Assembly (NCBI GenBank): GCA_038182865.1
Contig: CP116226.1
Span: 3,534,001 to 3,598,000 of the forward strand
From: Microbacterium enclense
GTDB lineage: Bacteria; Actinomycetota; Actinomycetes; Actinomycetales; Microbacteriaceae
Reading direction: 5' to 3'
DNA: 64,000 nt
The notes beneath the pieces are model-generated. The model was given only the letters and a program-made list of their open reading frames with translations, ran no database searches and was not told the DNA's origin. Shown here in pieces: positions 40,409 through 49,080 of the stretch. Made by a program: the position numbers and the translations under genes. Position 1 is the first letter of the stretch, and the number at the start of each line of letters is the position of its first letter.

Positions 40409-41833
40409 TCAGACCCCGAAGTACAGCTCGTACTCGAAGGGGTGCGGGCGCTGAGCGATCGGCTGAATCTCGTTCTCGATCTTGTACTCGATCCAGGTCT
40501 CGATGAGCTCCTCGGTGAAGACGCCACCGGCGAGCAGGAACTCGTGGTCGGCACGGAGGGCCTCGAGCGAGTCGAGCAGCGAGTTGGGAACCTGCGGGAT
40601 GTTCTTGGCCTCTTCGGCGGGCAGCTCGTAGAGGTCCTTGTCGACCGGCTCGTGCGGCTCGATGCGGTTCTTGATGCCGTCGAGGCCCGCCATGAGCTGT
40701 GCCGCGAAGGCGAGGTACGGGTTGCCCGAGGCGTCGGGCGCACGGAACTCGATGCGCTTGGCCTTGGGGTTCGAGCCCGTGATCGGGATACGGATGGCTG
40801 CCGAGCGGTTACCGGCCGAGTACACCAGGTTCACCGGCGCCTCGAAGCCCTTCACCAGCCGGTGGTAGCTGTTGAGCGTCGGGTTGGTGAAAGCGAGAAC
40901 GGCGGGAGCGTGAGCCAGCAGTCCGCCGATGTACCACCGGGCGATGTCGGAGAGGCCGCCGTAGCCGGTCTCGTCGTAGAACAGCGGCTTGCCGTCGTTC
41001 CAGAGCGACTGGTGGGTGTGCATACCCGAGCCGTTGTCACCGAACAGCGGCTTGGGCATGAAGGTCGCGACCTTGCCCCACTCTTCCGCGGTGTTCTTGA
41101 CGATGTACTTGAACTTCAGGATGTCGTCGGCCGCATGCACCATCGTGTCGAAGCGGTAGTTGATCTCCTGCTGACCGCCCGTGCCCACCTCGTGGTGCGA
41201 GCGCTCGAGCACGAAGCCGGCCTCGATCAGCTTGAGGGTGATGTCATCGCGCAGATCGGCGGTCTTGTCGACCGGCGAGACGGGGAAGTAGCCGCCCTTG
41301 TACGGGGTCTTGTTGGCGAGGTTTCCGCCCTCTTCGGCGCGGCCCGTGTTCCAGGCGCCTTCCTCGGAGTCGACCGAGTAGAAGCTCGAGTTCTGCTTCA
41401 CTTCGTAGCGGACGTCGTCGAAGATGTAGAACTCGGCTTCGGGGGCGAAGAACGCGGTGTCGGCGATGCCGGTGGAGGCGAGGTACTTCTCCGCCTTCTT
41501 GGCGACCTGACGCGGGTCCTTGCCGTAGATCTCACCGTTGCGCGGGTTGTAGATGTCGAAGATCATCACGAGGGTCTTGGCCTCGCGGAACTGGTCGACA
41601 TACGCGGTGGTCACGTCGGGAATGAGCTGCATGTCCGACTCGTGGATGTTCGCGAACCCGCGGATCGACGAGCCATCGAACAGTTGTCCGACGGTGAAGA
41701 ACTCCTCGTCGACAGTCGAGGCGGGGATGTTGAAGTGCTGCTGCACACCAGGAAGGTCCGTGAAACGGATGTCGAGGAACTTGACGTCCTCGTCCTGGAT
41801 GAACTTCAGCACCTCGGACGAATCTTTGAACAT
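40409..41833 (-). CDS. glnA: Glutamine synthetase type I (GlnA1)
   Basis: 474 residues. It makes glutamine from glutamate, ammonia and ATP as a dodecamer. Motifs: LFDGSSIRGF, FAPEAEFYIFDDVRY, GTGGQQEINYRFD, FMPKPLFGDNGSGMHTHQSLW and NRSAAIRIPI. It keeps the adenylylation site KDLYELPAEE (about residue 400), so it is the expected target of the GlnE encoded at 35042. A perfect palindrome lies 34 bp upstream of the start. Confidence 0.97.
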   Translation of the reverse strand: MFKDSSEVLKFIQDEDVKFLDIRFTDLPGVQQHFNIPASTVDEEFFTVGQLFDGSSIRGFANIHESDMQLIPDVTTAYVDQFREAKTLVMIFDIYNPRNGEIYGKDPRQVAKKAEKYLASTGIADTAFFAPEAEFYIFDDVRYEVKQNSSFYSVDSEEGAWNTGRAEEGGNLANKTPYKGGYFPVSPVDKTADLRDDITLKLIEAGFVLERSHHEVGTGGQQEINYRFDTMVHAADDILKFKYIVKNTAEEWGKVATFMPKPLFGDNGSGMHTHQSLWNDGKPLFYDETGYGGLSDIARWYIGGLLAHAPAVLAFTNPTLNSYHRLVKGFEAPVNLVYSAGNRSAAIRIPITGSNPKAKRIEFRAPDASGNPYLAFAAQLMAGLDGIKNRIEPHEPVDKDLYELPAEEAKNIPQVPNSLLDSLEALRADHEFLLAGGVFTEELIETWIEYKIENEIQPIAQRPHPFEYELYFGV

Positions 41834-41866
41834 GAAGACTCCAGAGGTAGAACATTCGGGATGGGT

Positions 41867-41878
41867 TAGCCGCGGCTA
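41867..41878. promoter_or_regulatory. Palindrome upstream of glnA
   Basis: TAGCCGCGGCTA is a perfect 12-bp palindrome in the divergent region between glnA and the RDD gene. It could be a regulator site or a leader hairpin for glnA; it does not match the GlnR or AmtR consensus as I know them. Confidence 0.35.
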
Positions 41879-41964
41879 GCCTCCTCGACCATACCCAGAA
41901 CCGGTGTCTCGGTCATATCTCGCATGTTTCCGGCATGTTACGCGGGCACGATTACGCTGGTCAC

Positions 41965-42393
41965 GTGACCGCTGCTGCCGACAACGACTACCCGGGCCAG
42001 CGGCTCGGCCTCCCCCGCGAGGGACGCGGCTCGATCGCCCGTCCGGGACGGCGGATCGCGGCCCTGCTGATCGACGTCGCGAGCGCCGGACTCATCGGAT
42101 TCGCGTTCTTCTCCAGCCCCGATCCCGTCACCGGGGTACCCTTCGCGAACCCCATCGCGACGAACCTCATCTTCTTCGCCGCGCAGATCCTTTTCATCCC
42201 CCTCATCGGGGGAAGTCCCGGTCATCGGCTGATGGGGATGCGTCTGGAACTGGCAACCGGGGGCTGGGTCGGGGTCTGGCGACCGATCGTGCGGACGATC
42301 CTCCTGGCGGTCGTGATTCCCGCCGTCGTCTGGGATGCCGACCAACGAGGCCTGCACGACAAGGTCGTCGGAACCGTTCTCGTCCGCAGCTGA
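41965..42393 (+). CDS. RDD-family membrane protein
   Basis: 142 residues from GTG 41965. A TTACGCT -10 box ends 6 nt upstream, so the mRNA is probably leaderless. The RDD signature is RPGRRIAALLIDVASAGLIG, the second segment is NLIFFAAQILFIPLIGGSPGH, and the ending HDKVVGTVLVR is typical. About three membrane segments. The function is unknown. The divergent position next to glnA and upstream of the DUF4191 gene is common in this family of organisms. Confidence 0.9.
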   Translation: MTAAADNDYPGQRLGLPREGRGSIARPGRRIAALLIDVASAGLIGFAFFSSPDPVTGVPFANPIATNLIFFAAQILFIPLIGGSPGHRLMGMRLELATGGWVGVWRPIVRTILLAVVIPAVVWDADQRGLHDKVVGTVLVRS

Positions 42394-42395
42394 AA

Positions 42396-42429
42396 CGAGA
42401 AAGGCCCCGCCGCAGCGGGGCCTTTCTCA
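42396..42429. terminator. Bidirectional intrinsic terminator
   Basis: GAGAAAGGCCCCGC-CGCA-GCGGGGCCTTTCTC: a 14-bp perfect stem with A and T tracts on both sides, between the convergent RDD and DUF4191 genes. Confidence 0.92.
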
Positions 42430-42433
42430 TCGA

Positions 42434-43144
42434 TCAGCGCGGACGCGGTGCCCGCATCTTCGTCGGGTCGACGCCCTTCGGAATCGGCAACGACGCCAGG
42501 CCCTGCGACACGGAGGAGACACGCTTGATGACGGCCGCCATCGTGGCCCGGTCGACCTTCTTGGGCAAGCCCTTGATGGTCGACGCAAGGTCCTTGATGG
42601 CCACCTCGTCATCGCCGTGACCGACGTAGATGACGGTGATCGGCACGCCGGTGGCGACACGCTGTACGCGCGCACGCTCCTCGCCCATGAGACGGGAAAG
42701 ACGCGTGCGCGACCCTTCGCCGATGAGGACGACGCCGCCGCGGCCGATCGCGCGGTACACAGCCTCCTGCGTGCGCGGGTTGACGCCGATCGGCGTTTCG
42801 GACGCCTGCCAGTTACGACCCAGCGACGACGACAAGACGTGGCCGGTGGCCCCCGGCATCCCGTCGATCTTCTTGTACATCGCGTGGGTGGACAGTCGCG
42901 TCATGGTGATCATCGCGCCCAGGATGCCGGCGAGGAGACCGGTGAAGCCCCACAGGATGACGCTCCAGACCGCCACCGGCGGAATGAGGAAGCCGACGAG
43001 CACGCCCAGTCCGATGCCCACGAGCACGATGCCGGCCAGCGCGAAAGGCAGCCAGCGGTACTCCTTCTGCGTGAAGGTGTAGAGGGTGCGAAGCTGCGAG
43101 AAGAATCCCGGACGCTTCTCAGGGGTGGAGGTACGAGCGGCCAT
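42434..43144 (-). CDS. DUF4191 family membrane protein
   Basis: 236 residues. KRPGFFSQLRTLYTFTQKEYRWLP precedes two membrane segments (about 38-58 and 65-87). A cytoplasmic domain of about 145 residues follows, with GRNWQASETPIGVNPRTQEAVYRAIGRGGVVLIGEG, the DUF4191 signature. The function is unknown; in actinobacteria the family is usually encoded beside glnA and lipoate genes, as here. Confidence 0.9.
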   Translation of the reverse strand: MAARTSTPEKRPGFFSQLRTLYTFTQKEYRWLPFALAGIVLVGIGLGVLVGFLIPPVAVWSVILWGFTGLLAGILGAMITMTRLSTHAMYKKIDGMPGATGHVLSSSLGRNWQASETPIGVNPRTQEAVYRAIGRGGVVLIGEGSRTRLSRLMGEERARVQRVATGVPITVIYVGHGDDEVAIKDLASTIKGLPKKVDRATMAAVIKRVSSVSQGLASLPIPKGVDPTKMRAPRPR

Positions 43145-43265
43145 GAGAACGATTCTATCTTCGTGCGTGACACCACCTCTCCTCCCCAAAGAGCTGATCC
43201 CGGAGAACATCCACGAACGACGCCCCTGGGTGACGAGCGCGGCGGAGAACGGCGACGATCGGGGG

Positions 43266-44357
43266 ATGAACGCCGACCCCACCCCGACGGTCACCGAACG
43301 TCTCGACGACTACCTCCGACGTCGAGCCTGCAGCGGCCTGCCTCTGGCGCCGGGCGAAACCGTCACCATCGCGGTCGGTGTGCTCCGGGGATGCCACGAC
43401 GCCGCCGACCGCGCCCGCGGTGCGGCGTGGGGTCTGACGGCGCGGGGCCGTCCAGTGCTGGTCGATGGCCCCGACGGCGAAGACGCCGTCGGGGCGACGG
43501 CGACCGTCCTGGCGGAGCTGGCACCACTGACGGCATCGGACGGTCGCGATCTCATCGAGCGGGCGCGGGATGCGATCTTGACGCAGCCTCCACGCGTCTG
43601 GGAGCAGTGGGAGCGCCGCCTGTTCGCGTGGGCTGAGCCCGTGCCACTCGTCCTTGGACCGCTCGCGCCACGGGACGACCCCGGTTCGCGCGAGACCACC
43701 TCAGTCGCGCAGACGTCGCCGTTCCTCGCTCTCGTCGACGACGACCTCGCATCGATGGCGTCGGAGGCCATACGCCGGTTCGTCGACGGCTGGCGAACAT
43801 GGCGTCATCGCCGAGCGCTCGTCTTCGGCGTCGTGGCGGCGGGCGTCGCTGTTGTCCTCGCGATGGCGCTTCCGTCGGGGGAGCGAGGTACGGCCTCCGC
43901 CGACGACAGCGGGGCGACGACCCCGACTCACACCGCCTTATCGACTCCCTCGGTAAGCCCGAGCGCGTCCCACCCCCGGGATCTGACGCCGCCGCCCAGC
44001 CCTGAGTCGCGCGCCCCTGAGGCTCCCGCCCCCGACGCGGAGACCCCTGGGGCGGGCACCTCACCTGCGCCCCAGGCCGACGACGTCATCGCTGCCGCGG
44101 AGTCGCTGCTGACGGCGTGGGCTACCTGTGCCGATGACACGTCCTGCGAGCAGACCCTCCGCGAGGGGCGGGCCGAACCCGGTGAGGCACCGCCTCGAGA
44201 CCCACGCGAGGCGGACATTTCGCTCGTCGATGACTTCGGCGGATTGGCCGTGGTACGCCTCGACGACGGCACTGCCCCGCAGTACGTGACGATCGTGCGC
44301 GCTAAAGACCGATGGCTGATCCGCGCCGTCAGAACGGTCGCGGACCAGCCATCATGA
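43266..44357 (+). CDS. Single-TM protein of unknown family
   Basis: 363 residues from ATG 43266 (GGGGG upstream). The cytoplasmic part (about 1-190) opens ERLDDYLRRRACSGLPLAPGETVTIAVGVLRG and contains an Ala-rich, possibly nucleotide- or ligand-binding-like core with no catalytic motif I recognise. One membrane segment lies at about 192-212. A Pro/Ser/Thr-rich linker (about 215-280) precedes an external domain with one CADDTSC pair and a DUF4878-like end (VVRLDDGTAPQYVTIVRAKDRWLIRAVR). It converges on sucB with a 17-bp gap. Confidence 0.6.
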   Translation: MNADPTPTVTERLDDYLRRRACSGLPLAPGETVTIAVGVLRGCHDAADRARGAAWGLTARGRPVLVDGPDGEDAVGATATVLAELAPLTASDGRDLIERARDAILTQPPRVWEQWERRLFAWAEPVPLVLGPLAPRDDPGSRETTSVAQTSPFLALVDDDLASMASEAIRRFVDGWRTWRHRRALVFGVVAAGVAVVLAMALPSGERGTASADDSGATTPTHTALSTPSVSPSASHPRDLTPPPSPESRAPEAPAPDAETPGAGTSPAPQADDVIAAAESLLTAWATCADDTSCEQTLREGRAEPGEAPPRDPREADISLVDDFGGLAVVRLDDGTAPQYVTIVRAKDRWLIRAVRTVADQPS

Positions 44358-44374
44358 GCCGGGTGCGGCGGAGA

Positions 44375-46111
44375 TCAGATCCCGAGGTCGCCCTCGAACT
44401 GCGCCGCCTCGAGGCGGGCCTTGACCGCGCCGAGGAAGCGGGCGGCGTCGGCACCGTCGATGATGCGGTGGTCGTAGGAGAGCGCCAGGTAGACGTAGGA
44501 GCGCACGGAGATCGCATCCTTGCCGTCGACCGATACGACACCCGGCTTCTTCACGACAGCACCGAGACCGAGGATGGCCGACTGCGGGAGGAAGACGATG
44601 GGCGTGTCGAACAGCGCACCACGCGAACCCGTGTTGGTCAGAGTGAACGTCCCCCCGGCCAACTCGTCGGGCTTCAGCTTGTTGTCACGCGTCCGTGCAG
44701 CGAGGTCGGCGATCTCGCGCGCCAGCTGCGCGATGTTCTTGTCGCCGGCCTCCTTGACCACGGGCGTGAGAAGGCCACGCTCGGTGTCGACCGCGATGGC
44801 GATGTTCTCCTGCGCCGGGTAGACGATCTCGTCGCCCTCGACCGTGGAGTTGATGATCGGGTACGTCTTGAGCGCCTCGATCGCCGAGATCGCGAAGAAC
44901 GGCAGGAACGAGAGCTTGTCACCGGTCTTCTGCCGGAACTCGCCCTTCACGCGGTCGCGGAGTGCAGCGACCTTTGTCACGTCGACCTCGACGACGGTGG
45001 TCAGCTGAGCAGTCGCCTGCATGGACGCCACCGCACGTTCCGCGATGACCTTGCGCAGCCGCGACATCTTCTGCGTCGTTCCGCGCAAGGGCGAGACCTC
45101 GACGGTCGTCGGTGCCGCGGGGGCTGCGGCGGCCGGGGCCGCGGCGGGAGCCGACGTGGCAGCCTCAGCCGCCTTGAGGACGTCTTCCTTGCGGATACGT
45201 CCGCCGACGCCGCTTCCCTTGACGGTGGTCAGGTCGACACCCTGCTGCTGGGCGAGGCGGCGCACGAGCGGGGTGACATACGTGACGTCGTCGTTCGACG
45301 ACGCGGCAGGAGCCTGCTCGGCCGGCTTCTCCGGCGCGGGGGCAGCCTGTTCGGCCGGCTTCTCGGCGGGAGGAGCGGGCTGCTCGGCGGGAGGAGCGGG
45401 CTGCTCGGCGGGAGGAGCGGGCTGCTCGGCGGGCTTCTCCTCGGCGGCCGGGGCCGGGGCCTCAGCCGGGGCGGGGGCGGCCGCCCCGCTGCCGATGCGG
45501 GCGAGGGTGGCGCCGACGGCAACGGTCTCGTCCTCCTGGACGACGATCTCCTGAAGAGTTCCAGCGACCGGCGACGGGATTTCGGTGTCGACCTTGTCGG
45601 TGGAGATCTCGAGGAGCGGCTCGTCAACGGCCACGTCGTCGCCGACGGCCTTGAGCCAGCGGGTCACCGTGCCTTCGGTCACGCTCTCGCCGAGCTCGGG
45701 GAGCTTGACGTCGGTCGCGTCGCCCGAAGCGGCGGGGGCCGGGGCGGCAGCGGGCGCCTCAGCGGGAGCCGCCTCAGCGGGAGCCGCCTCGGCGGGAGCT
45801 GCCTCCTGCGCGGGGGCTTCCTCCTGGGCCGCGGGAGCGGCCTCGGGGGCGTCGTCGGACGCCGACGCGCCGGAGCCATCGCCGATCTTCGCCAGCACGG
45901 CGCCGACCTCGACGGTCTCGTCTTCCTGCACGAGGATCTCTTCGATCACACCCGAAACGGGCGACGGGATCTCGGTGTCGACCTTGTCGGTCGAGATCTC
46001 CAGCAGGCCCTCGTCCTCCTGGACGGTGTCACCGACCTGCTTCAGCCAGCGGGTGACCGTTCCCTCGGTCACGCTCTCACCGAGAGCGGGGAGGACGACG
46101 GAAGTGCTCAT
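44375..46111 (-). CDS. sucB: Dihydrolipoamide acyltransferase (E2) with two lipoyl domains
   Basis: 578 residues. Two lipoyl domains, each with lysine in EISTDKVDTEIPSP (Lys43 and Lys173), are joined by Ala/Pro linkers. The E1/E3-binding domain is VTPLVRRLAQQQGVDLTTV ... GVGGRIRKEDVL (about 280-320). The catalytic domain ends in YDHRIIDGADAARFL with the HxxxDG active site. It could serve 2-oxoglutarate or pyruvate dehydrogenase; actinobacterial E2s of this type are usually labelled SucB or DlaT and I cannot separate them. Follows lpd and pepA on the same strand. Confidence 0.9.
   Translation of the reverse strand: MSTSVVLPALGESVTEGTVTRWLKQVGDTVQEDEGLLEISTDKVDTEIPSPVSGVIEEILVQEDETVEVGAVLAKIGDGSGASASDDAPEAAPAAQEEAPAQEAAPAEAAPAEAAPAEAPAAAPAPAASGDATDVKLPELGESVTEGTVTRWLKAVGDDVAVDEPLLEISTDKVDTEIPSPVAGTLQEIVVQEDETVAVGATLARIGSGAAAPAPAEAPAPAAEEKPAEQPAPPAEQPAPPAEQPAPPAEKPAEQAAPAPEKPAEQAPAASSNDDVTYVTPLVRRLAQQQGVDLTTVKGSGVGGRIRKEDVLKAAEAATSAPAAAPAAAAPAAPTTVEVSPLRGTTQKMSRLRKVIAERAVASMQATAQLTTVVEVDVTKVAALRDRVKGEFRQKTGDKLSFLPFFAISAIEALKTYPIINSTVEGDEIVYPAQENIAIAVDTERGLLTPVVKEAGDKNIAQLAREIADLAARTRDNKLKPDELAGGTFTLTNTGSRGALFDTPIVFLPQSAILGLGAVVKKPGVVSVDGKDAISVRSYVYLALSYDHRIIDGADAARFLGAVKARLEAAQFEGDLGI
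45362..45424. repeat. Three tandem 21-bp repeats in the sucB linker
   Basis: The 21-bp unit CTCGGCGGGAGGAGCGGGCTG occurs three times head to tail, giving three QPAPPAE units (PAEQPAPPAEQPAPPAEQ) in the flexible linker after the second lipoyl domain. Copy number may vary between strains. Confidence 0.85.
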
Positions 46112-46165
46112 GGATATGTCTCCTTCGTACCGGATGCGGTATCTAGCTTAGTGACCGGTGAGCGG

Positions 46166-47539
46166 TCAGAGTGCGTGCAGGGGCTTCCCGGCGAGCGCCA
46201 GGAAGGCTTCGCCGAGCGCCTCGCTCTGGGTGGGATGGGCGTGGATGAACGGCGCGATGTCTTCCGGGTGCGCTTCCCAGCCGACCGCGAGCTGCGCCTC
46301 GGTGATCAGCTCACCTACGCGGTCACCCACGAGATGCGCACCGACGACGGGCCCATCCACGCGCCGGACGATCTTGACGATGCCCGATGTTCCGATGATC
46401 TCGCTCCGACCGTTACCGGCCAGGTTGTACTCGTAGGCACGGATGGCCTCGGATCCATAACGATCCTGCGCCTGAACCTCCGTCAAGCCCACCGAAGCCA
46501 CCTCGGGGTGCGAATACGCCACACGCGGGACGTCGACGTCGGGGACCAGCACGGGCGACAGCCCGGCGATCTCCTCGGCGACGAAGATGCCCTGCTGGAA
46601 GCCTCGGTGCGCCAGCTGCAGGCCGGGAACGATGTCGCCGACCGCCCAGACGTGGGGAACCGCCGTGCGCAGACGCTCGTCGGTCTGGACGAAGCCGCGT
46701 TCGAGCGCCACGCCGGCCTCTTCGTATCCGAGACCCGCGGTGACGGGCCCACGACCGACCGCAACCAACACGTAGTCGGCGGTGAGCTCCGCTCCATCGT
46801 CGAGGACGACTGTGACATCATCGGCCGAGACGGTATGCGAGGCGAAGCGTCGACCCAGCCGGAACTCGATGCCGCGCTTACGGAACGCCCTCTCCAGCGC
46901 CTTGCTGGAGGCGAGATCTTCCGCCGGAAGCAGGTGAGGAAGAGCCTCGACGATGGTCACCTCGACACCGAACGAGCGCCAGACGCTGGCGAACTCGACG
47001 CCGATGACCCCGCCGCCGAGGACGATGACCCGTTCCGGGATGACGTCCAGGTCGAGGGCCTGCTCGCTGGTGAGGACACGACCGCCGATCTCGAGGCCCG
47101 GGAGGCCGCGGCTGAACGATCCCGTCGCGAGGATCACGTCGGTACCCCGGTAGAGGTCGTCACCGACCCGTACTGCCGGACCCGCCTCCAACGACCCTTC
47201 GCCGTGGACGACACGGATACCACGGGTCGAGATCAGCCCCTCGAGGCCCTTGAACTTCTTGGCGACGATCCCCTCGCGGTACGAACGCAGTGCCGCCGGG
47301 TCGATACCCGACAGGCTGGCGTTCACCCCGATGCGCGAGGCGTCGCGCGCCGCGTCGGCGACCTCCGCCGCGTGCAGTAGGGCTTTGGTCGGGATGCACC
47401 CGCGGTGCAGACACGTGCCGCCCAGTTTGTCCTTCTCGATGAGGACGACATCCTTGCCCAGTTCAGCCAGACGCAGCGCGGCGGCGTACCCGCCGCTCCC
47501 ACCCCCGAGGACGACGACGTCGGCCGAGTGCTCGGTCAT
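46166..47539 (-). CDS. lpdA: Dihydrolipoamide dehydrogenase (E3)
   Basis: 457 residues from ATG 47539. FAD motif VVVLGGGSGGYAAALRLAELG and the redox disulfide GGTCLHRGCIPTKALLH (Cys about 45 and 50). NAD site VIVLGGGVIGVEFASVW, and the C-terminal base His-Glu in HAHPTQSEALGE. It reoxidises the lipoyl groups of the E2 encoded downstream. Its ATG overlaps the pepA stop by 4 bases, giving a pepA-lpd-sucB operon. Confidence 0.96.
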   Translation of the reverse strand: MTEHSADVVVLGGGSGGYAAALRLAELGKDVVLIEKDKLGGTCLHRGCIPTKALLHAAEVADAARDASRIGVNASLSGIDPAALRSYREGIVAKKFKGLEGLISTRGIRVVHGEGSLEAGPAVRVGDDLYRGTDVILATGSFSRGLPGLEIGGRVLTSEQALDLDVIPERVIVLGGGVIGVEFASVWRSFGVEVTIVEALPHLLPAEDLASSKALERAFRKRGIEFRLGRRFASHTVSADDVTVVLDDGAELTADYVLVAVGRGPVTAGLGYEEAGVALERGFVQTDERLRTAVPHVWAVGDIVPGLQLAHRGFQQGIFVAEEIAGLSPVLVPDVDVPRVAYSHPEVASVGLTEVQAQDRYGSEAIRAYEYNLAGNGRSEIIGTSGIVKIVRRVDGPVVGAHLVGDRVGELITEAQLAVGWEAHPEDIAPFIHAHPTQSEALGEAFLALAGKPLHAL

Positions 47540-48996
47540 CGCGAGCTCGCCAGAAGCTCGACGAGAGAGCGAACGGTCGCGGCCGTGACGCCCTTGTCGG
47601 TGAACCCGAACGGGGCGCCCTTGTTCATACCGACGCCGGCGATGTCGAGGTGCACCCACGGGATGCGCGGGGCATCGGCTTCGTCCGAGACGCGCCCGAC
47701 GAAATGACGCAAGAAGAGACCCGCGAACAACGAGCCACCCGCCGGGTCGCCGATCTTGGCGTTCTGGAGGTCGGCGATGGGGGAGTCGAGGTCATCCACC
47801 ATGTGCGCGGGCAGGGGAAGCTGCCACGCCAGCTCCGCCACGCGCGAGGCTGCGCCGAGGTACTCCGCGACCGCGTCGTCCTCTCCCATGACGCCCGTGT
47901 GACGGTTCCCCAGAGCGATCGTGATGGCCCCGGTCAGAGTCGCGACGTCGACGATCAGGTCGGGCCGTTCCCGGCTCGCGGCCGCGAGGCCATCGGCGAG
48001 CACCAGGCGTCCCTCGGCATCCGTGTTCAACACCTCGACGGTCGTGCCGTCGAGCGTGCGCAGGACATCTCCGGGGCGCGTGGCCCGCCCGGAGGGCATG
48101 TTGTCGGCGATGCACAACCACGCGCTGACGTGCACGGGTAGCGCCATCTCCGCGGCGGCCTTGAGCACAGCCAGGACCGTGGCCGCACCGCACATGTCGT
48201 ACTTCATGCCCACCATGGACGCTGCCGGTTTGAGCGAAAGACCACCGGTGTCGAACGTGATGCCCTTGCCGACGAGCGCGACGTGACGGTTTGCTCCAGC
48301 CGGGGAGTACTCGAGGCGCACGAGGCGCGGAGGCCGGTCCGACCCCTGGCCCACACCGAGGATGCCGCCGTAGCCGCCCTCGCGCAGTGCTTCCTCGTCG
48401 AGCACCTCGACCTCGACGGGCAGACCGGCGACGGCGTCAACGGCCTGGTCGGCGAAGTCGGCAGGTCCGAGCCATTCGGCCGGAGTGGTCACGAGATCCT
48501 TCACAAGCGCCACAGCACCGGAGATCGCGGCGACGGCGACGAGGTCGTCATCGGCCGGAGCAACAGGCGAGAAGACGGTGACCCGGCTCGCGCGGGGCTT
48601 CGGCGCGTCCTTCTTGTATCCGGCGAATCGGTAGCCGCCGAGGGCCGCACCCTCCGCAAGCGGTCGCCAGGCGGCCGGAGTCAGCGCCTCGACGGCCACA
48701 TGGGCGAAGCCGGCGAGCTGGCGCAACCCCGTTCCGGCAGCATCGCGGAGGGCGGCGTCATCCGGCTCGACACCCGCGCCGACGACAGCCACGGGGGTCG
48801 TGACGCCCGGAACGTGAACGCGCTGGAACGAACCCGCGGCACCGGTGAACCCGACCGCTGTCAGCGCAGCGCCGAGCCCCTCCCACCCGTCGGGATCTGC
48901 CCCTTCGCCTGCTGGTTTGGCGACCACCAGGAGGATCGCATCGGCATCGGACTCGCGGACGGGGGCGTCGGTATACGCCACAGAAGGAAAGGGCAT
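47536..48996 (-). CDS. pepA: Leucyl aminopeptidase (M17)
   Basis: 486 residues from ATG 48996 (ATG 49005 is an alternative). The two-zinc catalytic region reads LVGKGITFDTGGLSLKP with the metal-binding Lys and Asp, KYDMCGAATVLAVL, and NTDAEGRLVLADGLA with the second metal ligands. It is a cytoplasmic hexameric aminopeptidase by family. The N-terminal macro-like domain is present. It is the first gene of the pepA-lpd-sucB set and divergent from the PAC2 gene. Confidence 0.95.
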   Translation of the reverse strand: MPFPSVAYTDAPVRESDADAILLVVAKPAGEGADPDGWEGLGAALTAVGFTGAAGSFQRVHVPGVTTPVAVVGAGVEPDDAALRDAAGTGLRQLAGFAHVAVEALTPAAWRPLAEGAALGGYRFAGYKKDAPKPRASRVTVFSPVAPADDDLVAVAAISGAVALVKDLVTTPAEWLGPADFADQAVDAVAGLPVEVEVLDEEALREGGYGGILGVGQGSDRPPRLVRLEYSPAGANRHVALVGKGITFDTGGLSLKPAASMVGMKYDMCGAATVLAVLKAAAEMALPVHVSAWLCIADNMPSGRATRPGDVLRTLDGTTVEVLNTDAEGRLVLADGLAAASRERPDLIVDVATLTGAITIALGNRHTGVMGEDDAVAEYLGAASRVAELAWQLPLPAHMVDDLDSPIADLQNAKIGDPAGGSLFAGLFLRHFVGRVSDEADAPRIPWVHLDIAGVGMNKGAPFGFTDKGVTAATVRSLVELLASSR

Positions 48997-49080
48997 GCCT
49001 TCCATCCTAGGTTCGCGCGTGTTCGCTAGAAGCGGGACGCTCCGGAGCCGGGCGTCGGGCCCGGCTCGTAAGCTGGAGGC

